From positions 1-44,604 of the forward strand of contig NZ_JAGPWC010000039.1 in assembly GCF_018119405.1 (NCBI RefSeq): DNA of 44,604 nucleotides. The letters run 5' to 3'. The notes below the pieces were generated by a model. That model saw only the letters and a program-made list of their open reading frames with translations. It searched no databases and was not told the DNA's origin. Made by a program: the position numbers and the translations under genes. Source of the DNA: Massilia sp. ST3 (GTDB lineage: Bacteria; Pseudomonadota; Gammaproteobacteria; Burkholderiales; Burkholderiaceae_D). Positions 25,221 through 33,424 of this stretch are shown here, one piece after another. Numbering within the stretch: the first letter of the stretch is position 1; every line of letters begins with the position of its first letter.

Positions 25221-26428
25221 CCCGGCGCCACCGGCACCGGCGCCAGCGAGCGCAGACGCAGCGCGATGCCCAGTCCCACCAGCAGGATCGCGCCCAGCAT
25301 CCCCACGACGCCGGTCCAGGCCCAAAGCTCCCACACATAGCCGGTGGCCCAGCCGACCACGCTCGAGCCGAGATAGTAGAAGAACAGGTAGATGCCCGAT
25401 GCCAGGGCCTGCGGCGGCCGGGCGCGCCGCCCCACCCAGCTGCTGGCCACCGAATGCGCGGCGAAGAAGCCGAAGGTGGCCACGCCCACGCCCAGCACCA
25501 CCGCGAACACGGAGTCGTGCAGGGTGACGAGCAGCCCGGCGATCATCACGCCCATCAGGAGCCACAGCACGTTGCGCCGTCCCAGCTTGTCGCCCAGCTT
25601 GCCGGCCCACATGGAACTGAATATCCCCAGCAGGTAGAGCAGCGACAGGGCCCCCACCGCGCTCTGGCGCAGCTCGAAGGGCGGCGCCAGCAGGCGGTAG
25701 CCGATGTAGTTGTACAGGCTGACGAAGGAACCCATCAGCAGGAAGGGCAGCGCGAACAGCCAGGGCAGGCCGGGGTCGCGCAGGTGCACGCGCAGGCCGT
25801 CGATGAAGCCGGGGCCGCGCGGCGGGCGCGTGTCCGCGTGGCGCGACGGCGGCAGGCTGCGCGAGAATTCCCAGGCCGCATACAGGCCGGCCGCGCCCAG
25901 CAGGCCGACGGCGATGCGCCAGGAGACGAAGTCGCTGACCAGGGCCGAGAGCACGCGCCCGCTCATGCCCCCAAAAGCGGAGCCGCTGATGTACATGCCC
26001 ATGGACAGCCCGAGCGAGGTCGGCTCGATCTCGTCGCTCAGGTAGGCCATGGCCACCGCCGGCAGGCCGCCCAGCATCAGGCCGAGCAGCGCCCGCGCGC
26101 CCACCAGCTGGGCATAGTCGGCCGTGAAGGCGCACAGCAGGGTCAAGGCCGCGCCGGAATACATCGACGCGACCATCACGGTCTTGCGGCCGAAGCGCTC
26201 GGCCACGCTGCTGGAGGCCAGCAGCGCCACCGCCAGGGTGGCGGTCGACACCGACAGCGCCAGGCTGCTCTGCGCGGGCGTGAGATGAAAATCCTGCGCC
26301 AGCAGCGGCATCAGCGGCTGGACGCAGTACAGGAGGGCGAAGATGGAGAAGCCCCCGAAGGCCATCGCGCGGTTGATGCGCCGGAAAGCGATGCTCCCGG
26401 ACGCGATCCGACCGCGCGGCGCATTCAC
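25217..26428 (-). CDS. MFS transporter
   Basis: A 403-residue major facilitator with about twelve hydrophobic segments. The first cytoplasmic loop motif is present as [17 protein letters not shown] (usual G-x-x-x-D-R-x-G-R-[RK]), and a related [15 protein letters not shown] loop stands in the second half. It resembles the YnfM/AraJ-like drug or arabinose efflux group. The substrate is unknown. The start is GTG 26428, whose GTGA overlaps the stop of the upstream unknown gene, so it ends the operon that begins with the J-domain gene. A longer frame extending to 26791 runs antisense-like through the upstream gene and is not real. Confidence 0.88.
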   Translation of the reverse strand: MNAPRGRIASGSIAFRRINRAMAFGGFSIFALLYCVQPLMPLLAQDFHLTPAQSSLALSVSTATLAVALLASSSVAERFGRKTVMVASMYSGAALTLLCAFTADYAQLVGARALLGLMLGGLPAVAMAYLSDEIEPTSLGLSMGMYISGSAFGGMSGRVLSALVSDFVSWRIAVGLLGAAGLYAAWEFSRSLPPSRHADTRPPRGPGFIDGLRVHLRDPGLPWLFALPFLLMGSFVSLYNYIGYRLLAPPFELRQSAVGALSLLYLLGIFSSMWAGKLGDKLGRRNVLWLLMGVMIAGLLVTLHDSVFAVVLGVGVATFGFFAAHSVASSWVGRRARPPQALASGIYLFFYYLGSSVVGWATGYVWELWAWTGVVGMLGAILLVGLGIALRLRSLAPVPVAPG

Positions 26429-27312
26429 GGGTAGTCCGCCTCGAGCTCGGAGCCGGCGTAGTTTTCCAGCTCGGCGAACAGCTGCTTCATGCTGGCGCGG
26501 GTAGCGATGCTCTGCAGCACCGTGCACTGGCTGCGGTAGGTATCGATGCGCTCGGCGACGATGGCCTTGTGGGCGTCGGGAACGCGCGCCATCAGCTCGG
26601 CCCAGCCGGTCTCGAAGTCGGGCTGGTTCTTGCGCACCGACTTGACGAAGCGCTCGAACTCCTTCTGGCCGGCGCGCGCGGTGATGCGCCCGCCCCCTTC
26701 CACCGCGAAGATAATCGCCAGCGCGATCACGCCCTCGGCGTTCAGGTCCGGATCGTTGATCGGGCCTTCGTAGTGGTGGCGGCGCAGCCACTGGGCGGCC
26801 CGGACGATGGCCTGCACGCCCTTCCTCTGCTGGACCTGGCCCAGGTAGCGCTCGTAGCCCGACCAGCTCTCGGACGGGTCGGCGGTGCAGATGTCGACGA
26901 ACAGCTCCTTCAGGCGCCGCTGCGAATACACGGGGTCGTTGTCGTACTCGCCGATCAGGCTGTCCTCGGGCAGCGCGGCCAGCTCGCGGATCAGGCGGAA
27001 GCCAGCCTGGAACACGTGCTCGGCGCCCTCCTCGATCAGGAGGTCGAGCGCGGCAAGGTCGTCCTCGCCTTCGACCAGGTGCTCGAGGCCGAGCGAGACC
27101 CCGCCCACGGTGAGCAGCAGCGCGCGCTGGATGCCTTCGGCGGTGCGGTCGTTGGTGAACTTCTCGGCCACCATGGCGGTGATCCCGGACAGTTCGTCGG
27201 CCAGGATCGCCGCCTCGTCGGGCGTCGCCTCGGTGGACAGCAGCTTGACCGCGCGCACCAGGCGCGGCGGCTTCTCGATGACGATGGCCGGCAGCATGAA
27301 TCCCTGGCTCAC
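26425..27312 (-). CDS. Hypothetical 295-residue protein in the J-domain operon
   Basis: I recognise no family. It is helical, acidic and without membrane segments, with blocks such as ATPDEAAILADELSGITAMV, EDDLAALDLLIEEGAEHVF and NQPDFETGWAELMARVP. The start is taken as GTG 27312, whose GTGA overlaps the stop of the previous gene, giving a chain of overlapping genes; ATG 27297 five codons later is the alternative. The length, composition and coupling to two similar helical proteins suggest a cytoplasmic complex served by the J-domain protein. Confidence 0.75.
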   Translation of the reverse strand: MSQGFMLPAIVIEKPPRLVRAVKLLSTEATPDEAAILADELSGITAMVAEKFTNDRTAEGIQRALLLTVGGVSLGLEHLVEGEDDLAALDLLIEEGAEHVFQAGFRLIRELAALPEDSLIGEYDNDPVYSQRRLKELFVDICTADPSESWSGYERYLGQVQQRKGVQAIVRAAQWLRRHHYEGPINDPDLNAEGVIALAIIFAVEGGGRITARAGQKEFERFVKSVRKNQPDFETGWAELMARVPDAHKAIVAERIDTYRSQCTVLQSIATRASMKQLFAELENYAGSELEADYP

Positions 27313-28097
27313 GAGAAGATGTCCGTGCCCAGGCTGCGCCGGCTGCTGCGGCGCGGCAGGCTGCGCACCGACGGCACCTGCTTGCGCAGGCGGTACAGCA
27401 GTTCGCGGGTCGAGCGCTGCATGAATTCCGATTCCTCGTCCGGGTCGTCCGGCAATTCGATGTCGGCCATCTCGGCGCTGTGGCGGAATTCCGGGAACAG
27501 CTCGAGCAGCGACCGCTCCCAGCCGTCCTCGCTGGCCTTGGCCAGGTCGACCGCCAGCGGCACGATGTCGCTGTCGCCGCTGGTCTGGGCGGTCACGTAG
27601 CGGCCCTTGGAGATGATCTCGCCCGCCACTTCCAGGATGTCCTTCGGCGCCAGCGACCACAGGATCGCGAACACGGTGGCGCCGTGGTCGGTGGCGGACG
27701 CCTCTGCCAGCAGTTCGTTGCGGCGGTCCTCGTCGTCCTGGGCGTAGACCACGCCGTGCACGTGGTTGAACAGGTTCTCGGCGATGCGCTCGGGATCGTC
27801 CTCGATCATGTCGTCCGGCCAGGTCGCGGCGATGTAGGCCAGGCTGTCGGCCCAGGCCTTGGGCGGCACCAGCATGGTCGCCAGCGAGGTCTTGGCGCCG
27901 TCGAAGCCGGACAGGTGCAGCGCGGTGACCTGCGGCGGCAGGTCCTGCAGCACCTGGGCGACGGCGTAGTCGCCGTGCTCGTCGGCCGCCTTCGAGAACA
28001 CTTCCTCCGCGTGCTCGAGCGAGCCGGCCAGCACCAGGTCGCCGACCTGCCTGGCCAGCGCGGGGAGATTGCTGCCTTTGTTCGCTTCGTCGCTCAT
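27309..28097 (-). CDS. Hypothetical 262-residue protein in the J-domain operon
   Basis: Family not recognised. A soluble, acidic, helical protein beginning MSDEANKGSNLPALARQVGD, with an Arg/Ser-rich C-terminus (RSLPRRSSRRSLGTDIFS). The ATG at 28097 overlaps the TGA of the preceding gene (ATGA), indicating translational coupling. Segments like ENLFNHVHGVVYAQDDEDRR and FAILWSLAPKDILEVAGEII have no signature I know. The basic tail after an acidic body is unusual and may bind nucleic acid or a partner protein. Confidence 0.75.
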   Translation of the reverse strand: MSDEANKGSNLPALARQVGDLVLAGSLEHAEEVFSKAADEHGDYAVAQVLQDLPPQVTALHLSGFDGAKTSLATMLVPPKAWADSLAYIAATWPDDMIEDDPERIAENLFNHVHGVVYAQDDEDRRNELLAEASATDHGATVFAILWSLAPKDILEVAGEIISKGRYVTAQTSGDSDIVPLAVDLAKASEDGWERSLLELFPEFRHSAEMADIELPDDPDEESEFMQRSTRELLYRLRKQVPSVRSLPRRSSRRSLGTDIFS

Positions 28098-28609
28098 TCG
28101 CGCTCCCCTCCTTCCGGATCGAACAGCTGGGTGAAGTCGTCGGACGCGGCGCTGCTGTCCATGTCCTCGTCGTGGTCGTCGTCCTCGCCCTCGGCCAGCT
28201 GGTCGAGCGACTGGTCGACGTCGTCCCAGCGGCCCTGGTTCTTGTACAGGAAGGCGGTGATGATGGCCTGGCGCGCCAGGTCCGGGTAGTTGGCGGTCAT
28301 CGCCTCGTACATGGCCGCGCCGCCGTCGCCGTCGCATTCGGCCATCGCGAACACGCGCGCCGGGTCGCCGCCTTCGTAGTCGGCGGCTTCGCGCATCAGG
28401 CCTTTCGGGTCGGTGAAGCGGATCCGGTCGACCAGGGCGAAGGCCATCATGTTGACGTCGTCGAGGCCGGAACCGCTGGCGTACTCGGACATCAGGGCGC
28501 CGACCATCATGTCGTAGTTCTTGCGGTTGGGCGGGTCGCCCAGGGTGCCCTCGATCTGGCCTTCCAGCTCGCGCGACTGGAACGAGAATTCGGGATGTAC
28601 GTGTTTCAT
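28094..28609 (-). CDS. Hypothetical 171-residue protein with acidic C-terminus in the J-domain operon
   Basis: Unrecognised. The body (residues 1-135) is helical, with repeated Met and Asp/Gly patterns (MMVGALMSEYASGSGLDDVN, AECDGDGGAAMYEAMTANYP). Residues about 138-155 are strongly acidic (AEGEDDDHDEDMDSS). No signal peptide or membrane segment is seen. Its TGA overlaps the next ATG, and it lies 51 bases after the J-domain gene. Acidic tails like this occur in chaperone clients and histone- or phage-assembly-like proteins, but there is no specific match. Confidence 0.75.
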   Translation of the reverse strand: MKHVHPEFSFQSRELEGQIEGTLGDPPNRKNYDMMVGALMSEYASGSGLDDVNMMAFALVDRIRFTDPKGLMREAADYEGGDPARVFAMAECDGDGGAAMYEAMTANYPDLARQAIITAFLYKNQGRWDDVDQSLDQLAEGEDDDHDEDMDSSAASDDFTQLFDPEGGERE

Positions 28610-28660
28610 TGTTCTATCCTGTTGATTCGGTGGGTGGCCGCAAGGCGCGGCCCGGGCGGG

Positions 28661-28951
28661 TCAGGCCTGGAGGCTCACGCCATTGAGGGCGAACAGCGAG
28701 CGCCACAGCTCGAAGGCTTCGGCTTCGGCATCGAGCACGATGCGGTGGTTGACGCTCTGGTTGTATTCCTCGCGCTTGACGGGGTCGGACAGGATCTCGT
28801 ACGCCTTCGTCACGGCCTTGAAGCGCGCCTCCGCGCCCGGCGCCTGGTTGCGGTCCGGGTGGTAGCGCATGGCCAGCGAACGGTAGACCTTCTTGATCTC
28901 GTCGTCGCTGGCGTTCGGCGCGACGCCGAGGATCGCGTATAAATTTTCCAC
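28661..28951 (-). CDS. Short J-domain (DnaJ-like) protein
   Basis: A 96-residue J-domain co-chaperone. The J-domain fills residues 1-70 ([18 protein letters not shown], then [13 protein letters not shown] with HPD at 31-33, then [16 protein letters not shown]). A short C-terminal extension follows, without the Gly/Phe or zinc-finger regions of full DnaJ. Such proteins stimulate an Hsp70 ATPase and deliver specific clients. The start is GTG 28951 with GGAGAG about eight bases upstream; a GTG at 28990 would add residues unlike a J-domain. As the first gene of a run of overlapping unknown genes, it probably chaperones one of their products. Confidence 0.88.
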   Translation of the reverse strand: MENLYAILGVAPNASDDEIKKVYRSLAMRYHPDRNQAPGAEARFKAVTKAYEILSDPVKREEYNQSVNHRIVLDAEAEAFELWRSLFALNGVSLQA

Positions 28952-29335
28952 TTGGGCTCTCCGGCAATCGGCAAAGGGAAGATTATCCACTATAAAAGGA
29001 TAAACTGTCAGGCTTGCCAGACTGTTAACAGGCGCTCCTCAGTGCCGGTAGGCCGGCGGCGCCGGCGGCAGCGGATGGACGGGCGGCGCGGGATCAAAGG
29101 CCTGGGCGGCCGGCAGCGCGGGCATGGGCAGGCCGGCGAGCGCCAGCAGCCAGGCGCGCACCAGGTCCGGATGGGTGGCGAGGGTTTTCATGGGTTCGAC
29201 CTTGCAAGGGGTTGAGCTGGCCCCAAGTATGATCCTGGGGAAGCTTCCTGACGGTGCGCTCCACCACATAGGGGACCTCTGCGGCCCCGTGTACGGTAAA
29301 ATGCCCCCCACTTACCTTTCCAACATCCATTCTTC
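28952..29335. other. Gap between the J-domain operon and glnS
   Basis: This 384-base gap contains the leftward promoter of the J-domain operon (AT-rich stretch near 28980-29030), a possible 50-codon ORF on the minus strand (29039-29191), and the promoter side of glnS, where GGTAAAAT near 29297 looks like a -10 element. I see no RNA gene or repeat. Confidence 0.45.
29039..29191 (-). CDS. Possible small protein, Pro/Ala-rich, 50 residues
   Basis: A 50-codon frame beginning MKTLATHPDLVRAWLLALAG, with a short hydrophobic helix and a proline-rich tail (PLPPAPPAYRH). AAGG lies about nine bases upstream of the ATG. The N-terminus could be a weak signal peptide or a membrane segment. No family is recognised and composition alone could produce it, so treat it as tentative. 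Confidence 0.35.
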   Translation of the reverse strand: MKTLATHPDLVRAWLLALAGLPMPALPAAQAFDPAPPVHPLPPAPPAYRH

Positions 29336-31087
29336 ATGAGTAACGACAAGAACACCCCGGCGGCCAACCCGCCGTCGTCGAACTTTGTGCGCGCCATCGT
29401 CGAAAACGACCTGGCGGCCGGCACCCACAAGCGTGACGGCCTGCCGCCGGTGATCACGCGCTTCCCGCCGGAGCCGAACGGCTACCTGCACGTGGGCCAC
29501 GCCAAGTCGATCTGCCTGAACTTCGGCCTGGCGCGCGACTACGCGGGCCTGTGCCACCTGCGCTTCGACGACACCAATCCGGAGAAGGAAGAGCAGGAAT
29601 ACGTCGACACCATCATGGACAGCGTCAAGTGGCTCGGCTTCTCCTGGGAACAGGCGGGCAAGGAGCACCTGTATTTCGCCTCCGACTACTTCGACCAGCT
29701 GTACGAAATGGCCGAGTACCTGATCAAGACCGGCAAGGCCTACGTCGACAGCCAGAGCGCCGAGGAGATGGCGAAGAACCGCGGCAACTTCGGCACGCCG
29801 GGCACCAACTCGCCCTTCCGCGACCGCCCCGCCGAGGAATCGCTGCAGCTGTTCCGCGACATGAAGGCCGGCAAGTACAAGGACGGCGAGCACATCCTGC
29901 GCGCCAAGATGAGCGAAGACGCGATGGCGTCCCCGATCATGACCAACCGCGACCCGGCCCTGTACCGCATCCGCCATGCGCACCACCACCGCACCGGCGA
30001 CAAGTGGTGCATCTACCCGATGTACGACTACACGCACCCGATCTCGGACGCGCTGGAGAACATCACCCATTCGCTGTGCACGCTGGAGTTCACCGACCAC
30101 CGCCCGTTCTACGACTGGCTGGTCGACACCCTGGCCGAGGGCGGCTTCTTCCGCAAGCCGGTGCCGCGCCAGTACGAATTCGCGCGCCTGAACCTGACCT
30201 ATGTCGTCACCTCCAAGCGCAAGCTGCGCTCGCTGGTGGACGACGGCATCGTGACCGGCTGGGACGACCCGCGCATGCCGACCATCGTCGGCCTGCGCCG
30301 CCGCGGCTACACGCCGGAATCGATCCAGCTGTTCTGCGAGCGCATCGGCGTCTCGAAAGCCGACGGATGGATCGACATGGGCACCCTGGAAGGCGCCCTG
30401 CGCGACGACCTCGACCCGAAGGCCCCGCGCGCGATCGCCGTGCTGCGTCCGCTGAAGCTCATCGTCGACAACTTCCCCGAGGGCGAAGCCCACGAATGCA
30501 GCTCGCCGGTCCACCCGCACCATCCGGAATGGGGCGTGCGCACCTTCCCGTTCACGCGCGAGCTGTGGATCGAACGCGAGGACTTCATGGAAGTGCCGAC
30601 CAAGGGCTACTTCCGCTTCACGCCGCCGGTGGGCGACCAGCCGGGCGCGCGCGTGCGCCTGAAGTACGGCTACGTGGTGGAATGCACCGGCTACGACAAG
30701 GATGCCGACGGCAACGTGACGGCCGTGCACGTGAAGTACTTCGAGGATTCGAAGTCGGGCACGCCGGGCGCCGACAACTACAAGGTCAAGGGCAACATCA
30801 CCTGGGTCAGCGCCGCCGGCGCGCTCGAGGCCGAAGTGCGCCTCTACGACCGCCTGTTCCTCGAACCGCAGCCGGATGCGGGCGGCAAGGACTTCAAGGC
30901 CGCGCTCAACCCGAACGCCCTCGAGACCATCACTGCCTACCTGGAGCCGGGCATGAAGGACGCGGTGGCCGACCAGCGCTTCCAGTTCGAGCGCCACGGC
31001 TACTTCGTCGCCGACCGCGTGGATTCCCAACCGGGCAAGCCGGTGTTCAACCGCGTCACCACGCTCAAGGACAGCTGGGGTAAATAA
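29336..31087 (+). CDS. glnS: Glutaminyl-tRNA synthetase
   Basis: Class I synthetase that charges tRNA-Gln directly with glutamine; 583 residues against about 554 in E. coli. The HIGH-type motif is HVGH at 52-55 (FPPEPNGYLHVGHAKS). The KMSKS-type loop is TSKRKL near residue 292. The GlnS-specific pattern RFDDTNPEKEEQEYV and the two C-terminal anticodon-binding beta-barrels (from about 355) are present. The extra N-terminal 30 residues are polar. The ATG lacks a good ribosome-binding site. The gene is followed by a strong terminator and stands alone. Confidence 0.97.
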   Translation: MSNDKNTPAANPPSSNFVRAIVENDLAAGTHKRDGLPPVITRFPPEPNGYLHVGHAKSICLNFGLARDYAGLCHLRFDDTNPEKEEQEYVDTIMDSVKWLGFSWEQAGKEHLYFASDYFDQLYEMAEYLIKTGKAYVDSQSAEEMAKNRGNFGTPGTNSPFRDRPAEESLQLFRDMKAGKYKDGEHILRAKMSEDAMASPIMTNRDPALYRIRHAHHHRTGDKWCIYPMYDYTHPISDALENITHSLCTLEFTDHRPFYDWLVDTLAEGGFFRKPVPRQYEFARLNLTYVVTSKRKLRSLVDDGIVTGWDDPRMPTIVGLRRRGYTPESIQLFCERIGVSKADGWIDMGTLEGALRDDLDPKAPRAIAVLRPLKLIVDNFPEGEAHECSSPVHPHHPEWGVRTFPFTRELWIEREDFMEVPTKGYFRFTPPVGDQPGARVRLKYGYVVECTGYDKDADGNVTAVHVKYFEDSKSGTPGADNYKVKGNITWVSAAGALEAEVRLYDRLFLEPQPDAGGKDFKAALNPNALETITAYLEPGMKDAVADQRFQFERHGYFVADRVDSQPGKPVFNRVTTLKDSWGK

Positions 31088-31119
31088 GTGCCTAAGTAAG
31101 CACCCGCTCTTTGATCAGG

Positions 31120-31148
31120 AACGCCGCGGTTTTCGCGGCGTTTTTTAT
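31120..31148 (+). terminator. Rho-independent terminator after glnS
   Basis: AACGCCGCG pairs with CGCGGCGTT around a GTTTT loop and is followed by TTTTATT, 33 bases after the glnS stop. The stem is perfect over nine pairs. Confidence 0.92.
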
Positions 31149-31214
31149 TGCCTGCTCAAAGCACTCGCATGCGAAACCGCTCTATACCACCGCACGGCCG
31201 TACAGAAAAGACAT

Positions 31215-31244
31215 TTGCTGTTGTATTTTTGCAAAACCTATAAG
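31215..31244 (+). promoter_or_regulatory. Candidate sigma-70 promoter of the CHASE histidine kinase gene
   Basis: TTGCTG (31215-31220) and TATAAG (31239-31244) are separated by 18 bases in a clearly AT-rich stretch upstream of the kinase gene. A dyad CAAAAC-CTATAA-GTTTTG covers the -10 region and could be an operator. Assignment is by consensus only. Confidence 0.5.
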
Positions 31245-31331
31245 TTTTGATAGGCATCATGCCCGGCCACATTGCTTACCGTAACAATATTGATTCGCGT
31301 TAAGTACCAGTTTTGTTGCGAGGCCCTACCG

Positions 31332-33185
31332 ATGATGCCAGACCGCCACCCTGCCGGATTGTTCGCCAATCCGGCGACCCTGCTGACAGGCACCCTGCTG
31401 TCGCTGGTGGTCGGCGCGGGCGCCCATCACGCCACTTCGCAAGCGATCGAGAGCGACGCCGTCGCCCGCTTCCGCACCATGGCGCGCGCGGCGCAGTACA
31501 CGATCGACGCCCGCATCAAGAGCTACAGCGATGTCCTGCGCGGCACGGCCGGGCTGTTCCGCGCGACGGAATACACCAGCGCCGACGAGTTCCGCGAGTA
31601 CGTCAAGCAGCTCGACATCGGCAGCAATTTTCCCGGCATCGAGGTTATCAACTACGCGCGCACTGTCGACGCAGAGGGCCTGGCCGAGGTCGACCGCGAG
31701 CTGCGCGGGCGCATGCGCGCGCTCGGCGTCCGCGGCGACGCCCCGCCGCTGGTGCCCCTGACCGGCCGCGACAGCTACACGGTGCTGCTCTACATCGAGC
31801 CGCGCCTCAAGCCTTCCCTGGAAAAACTCGGCATGGACCTGGAAGCGCGCGGCTACACGCGCCAGGTGCTGGCCCATGCGCGCGACGCCAATGTGCTGAG
31901 CGCCTCGGGCACACGCATCGCCCTCCAGCCCGGGCCGAACCAGAGCAGCCAGGCGCTGCGCCTGCCGGTGTACCGCAGCGGCATGCCGACCGGCACCGTG
32001 GCGGAACGGCGCCTGGCCTACATGGGCTCGGCCGGCATCGGCTTCAGCGTGGCCCGGCTGGTGGGCGGCATCCTGGACGAATTCCCGGTCAAGGGCACGC
32101 GCCTGGTGCTGACCGACCTGACCGAAGTGCCGCCGGAGCCGGGCGAGGCGCCGCCGCGCGCCATCCTCTACGACAGCATGGCCACGGCCGAGCATCCCCA
32201 TCCGGCCTTGCCGCCGGACGACGACAGCGTGCTCTCGACCAGCCTGCCGATCGAGTTCAACCAGCGCCTGTGGCGGGCCGACTTCAGCATCGCCCGCTCC
32301 GCCCTGTACACCAGCTTCGACATGTACTACCCGTGGCTGGCCGGCTTCGCCGGCGGGATGAGCACCGCCCTGCTCTACGCCCTGTTCCAGACCATGGCCT
32401 TCTCGCGCCGCAATGCGCTGCGCATGGCCGAGGACATGACGCGCGAACTGCGCGCCAGCCAGGCCAAGCTCCAGGCCAGCCACGAGAAGCTGCGCATGCT
32501 GGCGGCGCACGCCGAGCAGATCAAGGAAGGCGAACGCAAGCGCATCGCCCGCGAGATCCACGACGACCTGGCCCAGAGCCTGCTGGCGCTCAAGATCGAG
32601 GCCGAATTCCTGGCCAACCGCACCCGCGGCGGACACCGGCGCCTGCATGCGCGCGCCGACGCCACGGTGCGCCAGATCGACGTCACCATCCGCAGCGTGC
32701 GCCAGATCATCAACGACCTTCGCCCCAACGTGCTCGACCTCGGCCTGAGCGCGGCGGTCGACTGGCAGGTGGCGGATTTCTCGCGCCGCACCGGCATCGC
32801 TTGCGAGCTGCTCGACGACGACGGCGACTACCGCATCGACGACCACTGCGCCACCGCTTTCTTCCGCATCCTGCAAGAATCGCTCAACAACGTGGCGCGC
32901 CATGCGCACGCCACCCGGGTCTGGATCGACCTGCGCCAGCATGCCGACATGCTCACCATGACCATCCGCGACAACGGTGTCGGCATACAGCCGGGCAGCC
33001 GCAACCGCAACGGCTCCTTCGGCCTGGTCGGGATCGAGGAAAGGGTCGGCATCCTGGGCGGCTCGTTCTCGGTCAGCAGCGGCCCCGAGACCGGGACCAC
33101 GATCGTGGTCACGATCCCGGTGACCGGTCCCAACGCGCTGGACGGCGGCCCCGGCCGCGTGGCGCCGGAAGCGGTTGCCGCCTAG
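31332..33185 (+). CDS. CHASE-domain sensor histidine kinase, NarL-type (HisKA_3)
   Basis: A 617-residue inner-membrane kinase. A first membrane helix lies at about 14-33. An extracytoplasmic CHASE sensor domain spans about 45-320 (RIKSYSDVLRGTAGLFRATE, FPGIEVINYART), and a second helix lies at about 335-355. A coiled linker is followed by the HisKA_3 dimerisation domain with phospho-acceptor H410 in REIHDDLAQS, and by a HATPase domain (ESLNNVARHA, DNGVG, GLVGIEERV, GTTIVVTIPV). CHASE domains sense small extracellular ligands. This kinase type normally phosphorylates a NarL/LuxR response regulator, but none is adjacent, so it is an orphan here. The start is ATG 31332 or 31335. The neighbour downstream is the WCAAPGK repeat protein. 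Confidence 0.9.
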   Translation: MMPDRHPAGLFANPATLLTGTLLSLVVGAGAHHATSQAIESDAVARFRTMARAAQYTIDARIKSYSDVLRGTAGLFRATEYTSADEFREYVKQLDIGSNFPGIEVINYARTVDAEGLAEVDRELRGRMRALGVRGDAPPLVPLTGRDSYTVLLYIEPRLKPSLEKLGMDLEARGYTRQVLAHARDANVLSASGTRIALQPGPNQSSQALRLPVYRSGMPTGTVAERRLAYMGSAGIGFSVARLVGGILDEFPVKGTRLVLTDLTEVPPEPGEAPPRAILYDSMATAEHPHPALPPDDDSVLSTSLPIEFNQRLWRADFSIARSALYTSFDMYYPWLAGFAGGMSTALLYALFQTMAFSRRNALRMAEDMTRELRASQAKLQASHEKLRMLAAHAEQIKEGERKRIAREIHDDLAQSLLALKIEAEFLANRTRGGHRRLHARADATVRQIDVTIRSVRQIINDLRPNVLDLGLSAAVDWQVADFSRRTGIACELLDDDGDYRIDDHCATAFFRILQESLNNVARHAHATRVWIDLRQHADMLTMTIRDNGVGIQPGSRNRNGSFGLVGIEERVGILGGSFSVSSGPETGTTIVVTIPVTGPNALDGGPGRVAPEAVAA

Positions 33186-33196
33186 CAGAAAAATGA

Positions 33197-33278
33197 TGCC
33201 CGCAGGAAGTTGTGGTTAAAAAATCACACCTGTTATTGCTTGAGCAAGCTCAACAGTTCCACTGACTGCCCGCAGGAA
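33197..33278. repeat. Direct repeat TGCCCGCAGGAA with an intervening palindrome
   Basis: The 12-mer TGCCCGCAGGAA occurs at 33197-33208 and again at 33267-33278, 70 bases apart. Between them is the 14-base palindrome TTGAGC-AA-GCTCAA at 33240-33253, and TGTG/CACA flanks an A-rich stretch earlier. The region lies between the histidine kinase gene and the WCAAPGK repeat gene and is AT-rich by local standards. It could be a regulatory region of the latter; 70 bases is close to seven DNA turns. Confidence 0.5.
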
Positions 33279-33424
33279 AATGGTTATCGCTGTCACCCGT
33301 CAAGACGCCGTCTGGTCTTGTTCCACATCCATTTATGCAGGAGGACTATCGCCGTACCGCTTCACACCAAACACAGGGATCCGCAGTACCCACCATCAAA
33401 ATACTGACAATAGAGGTGAACACG

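Noticed and set aside
25217..26791. A 524-residue version of the MFS transporter
   Set aside because: The first 121 residues run through the upstream gene in another frame and are Arg-rich; the GTG at 26428, overlapping the preceding stop, is the sensible start.
29312..31030. A 572-codon minus-strand ORF opposite glnS
   Set aside because: Antisense to glnS, whose HVGH and TSKRKL motifs are intact; the composition is a His/Val/Gly/Ala mirror of GC-rich codons.
33210..33407. A 65-codon ORF upstream of the WCAAPGK gene
   Set aside because: It starts with TTG, lacks a ribosome-binding site, has a Cys/His/Pro-rich random-looking product, and overlaps the repeats and palindrome in the probable control region.
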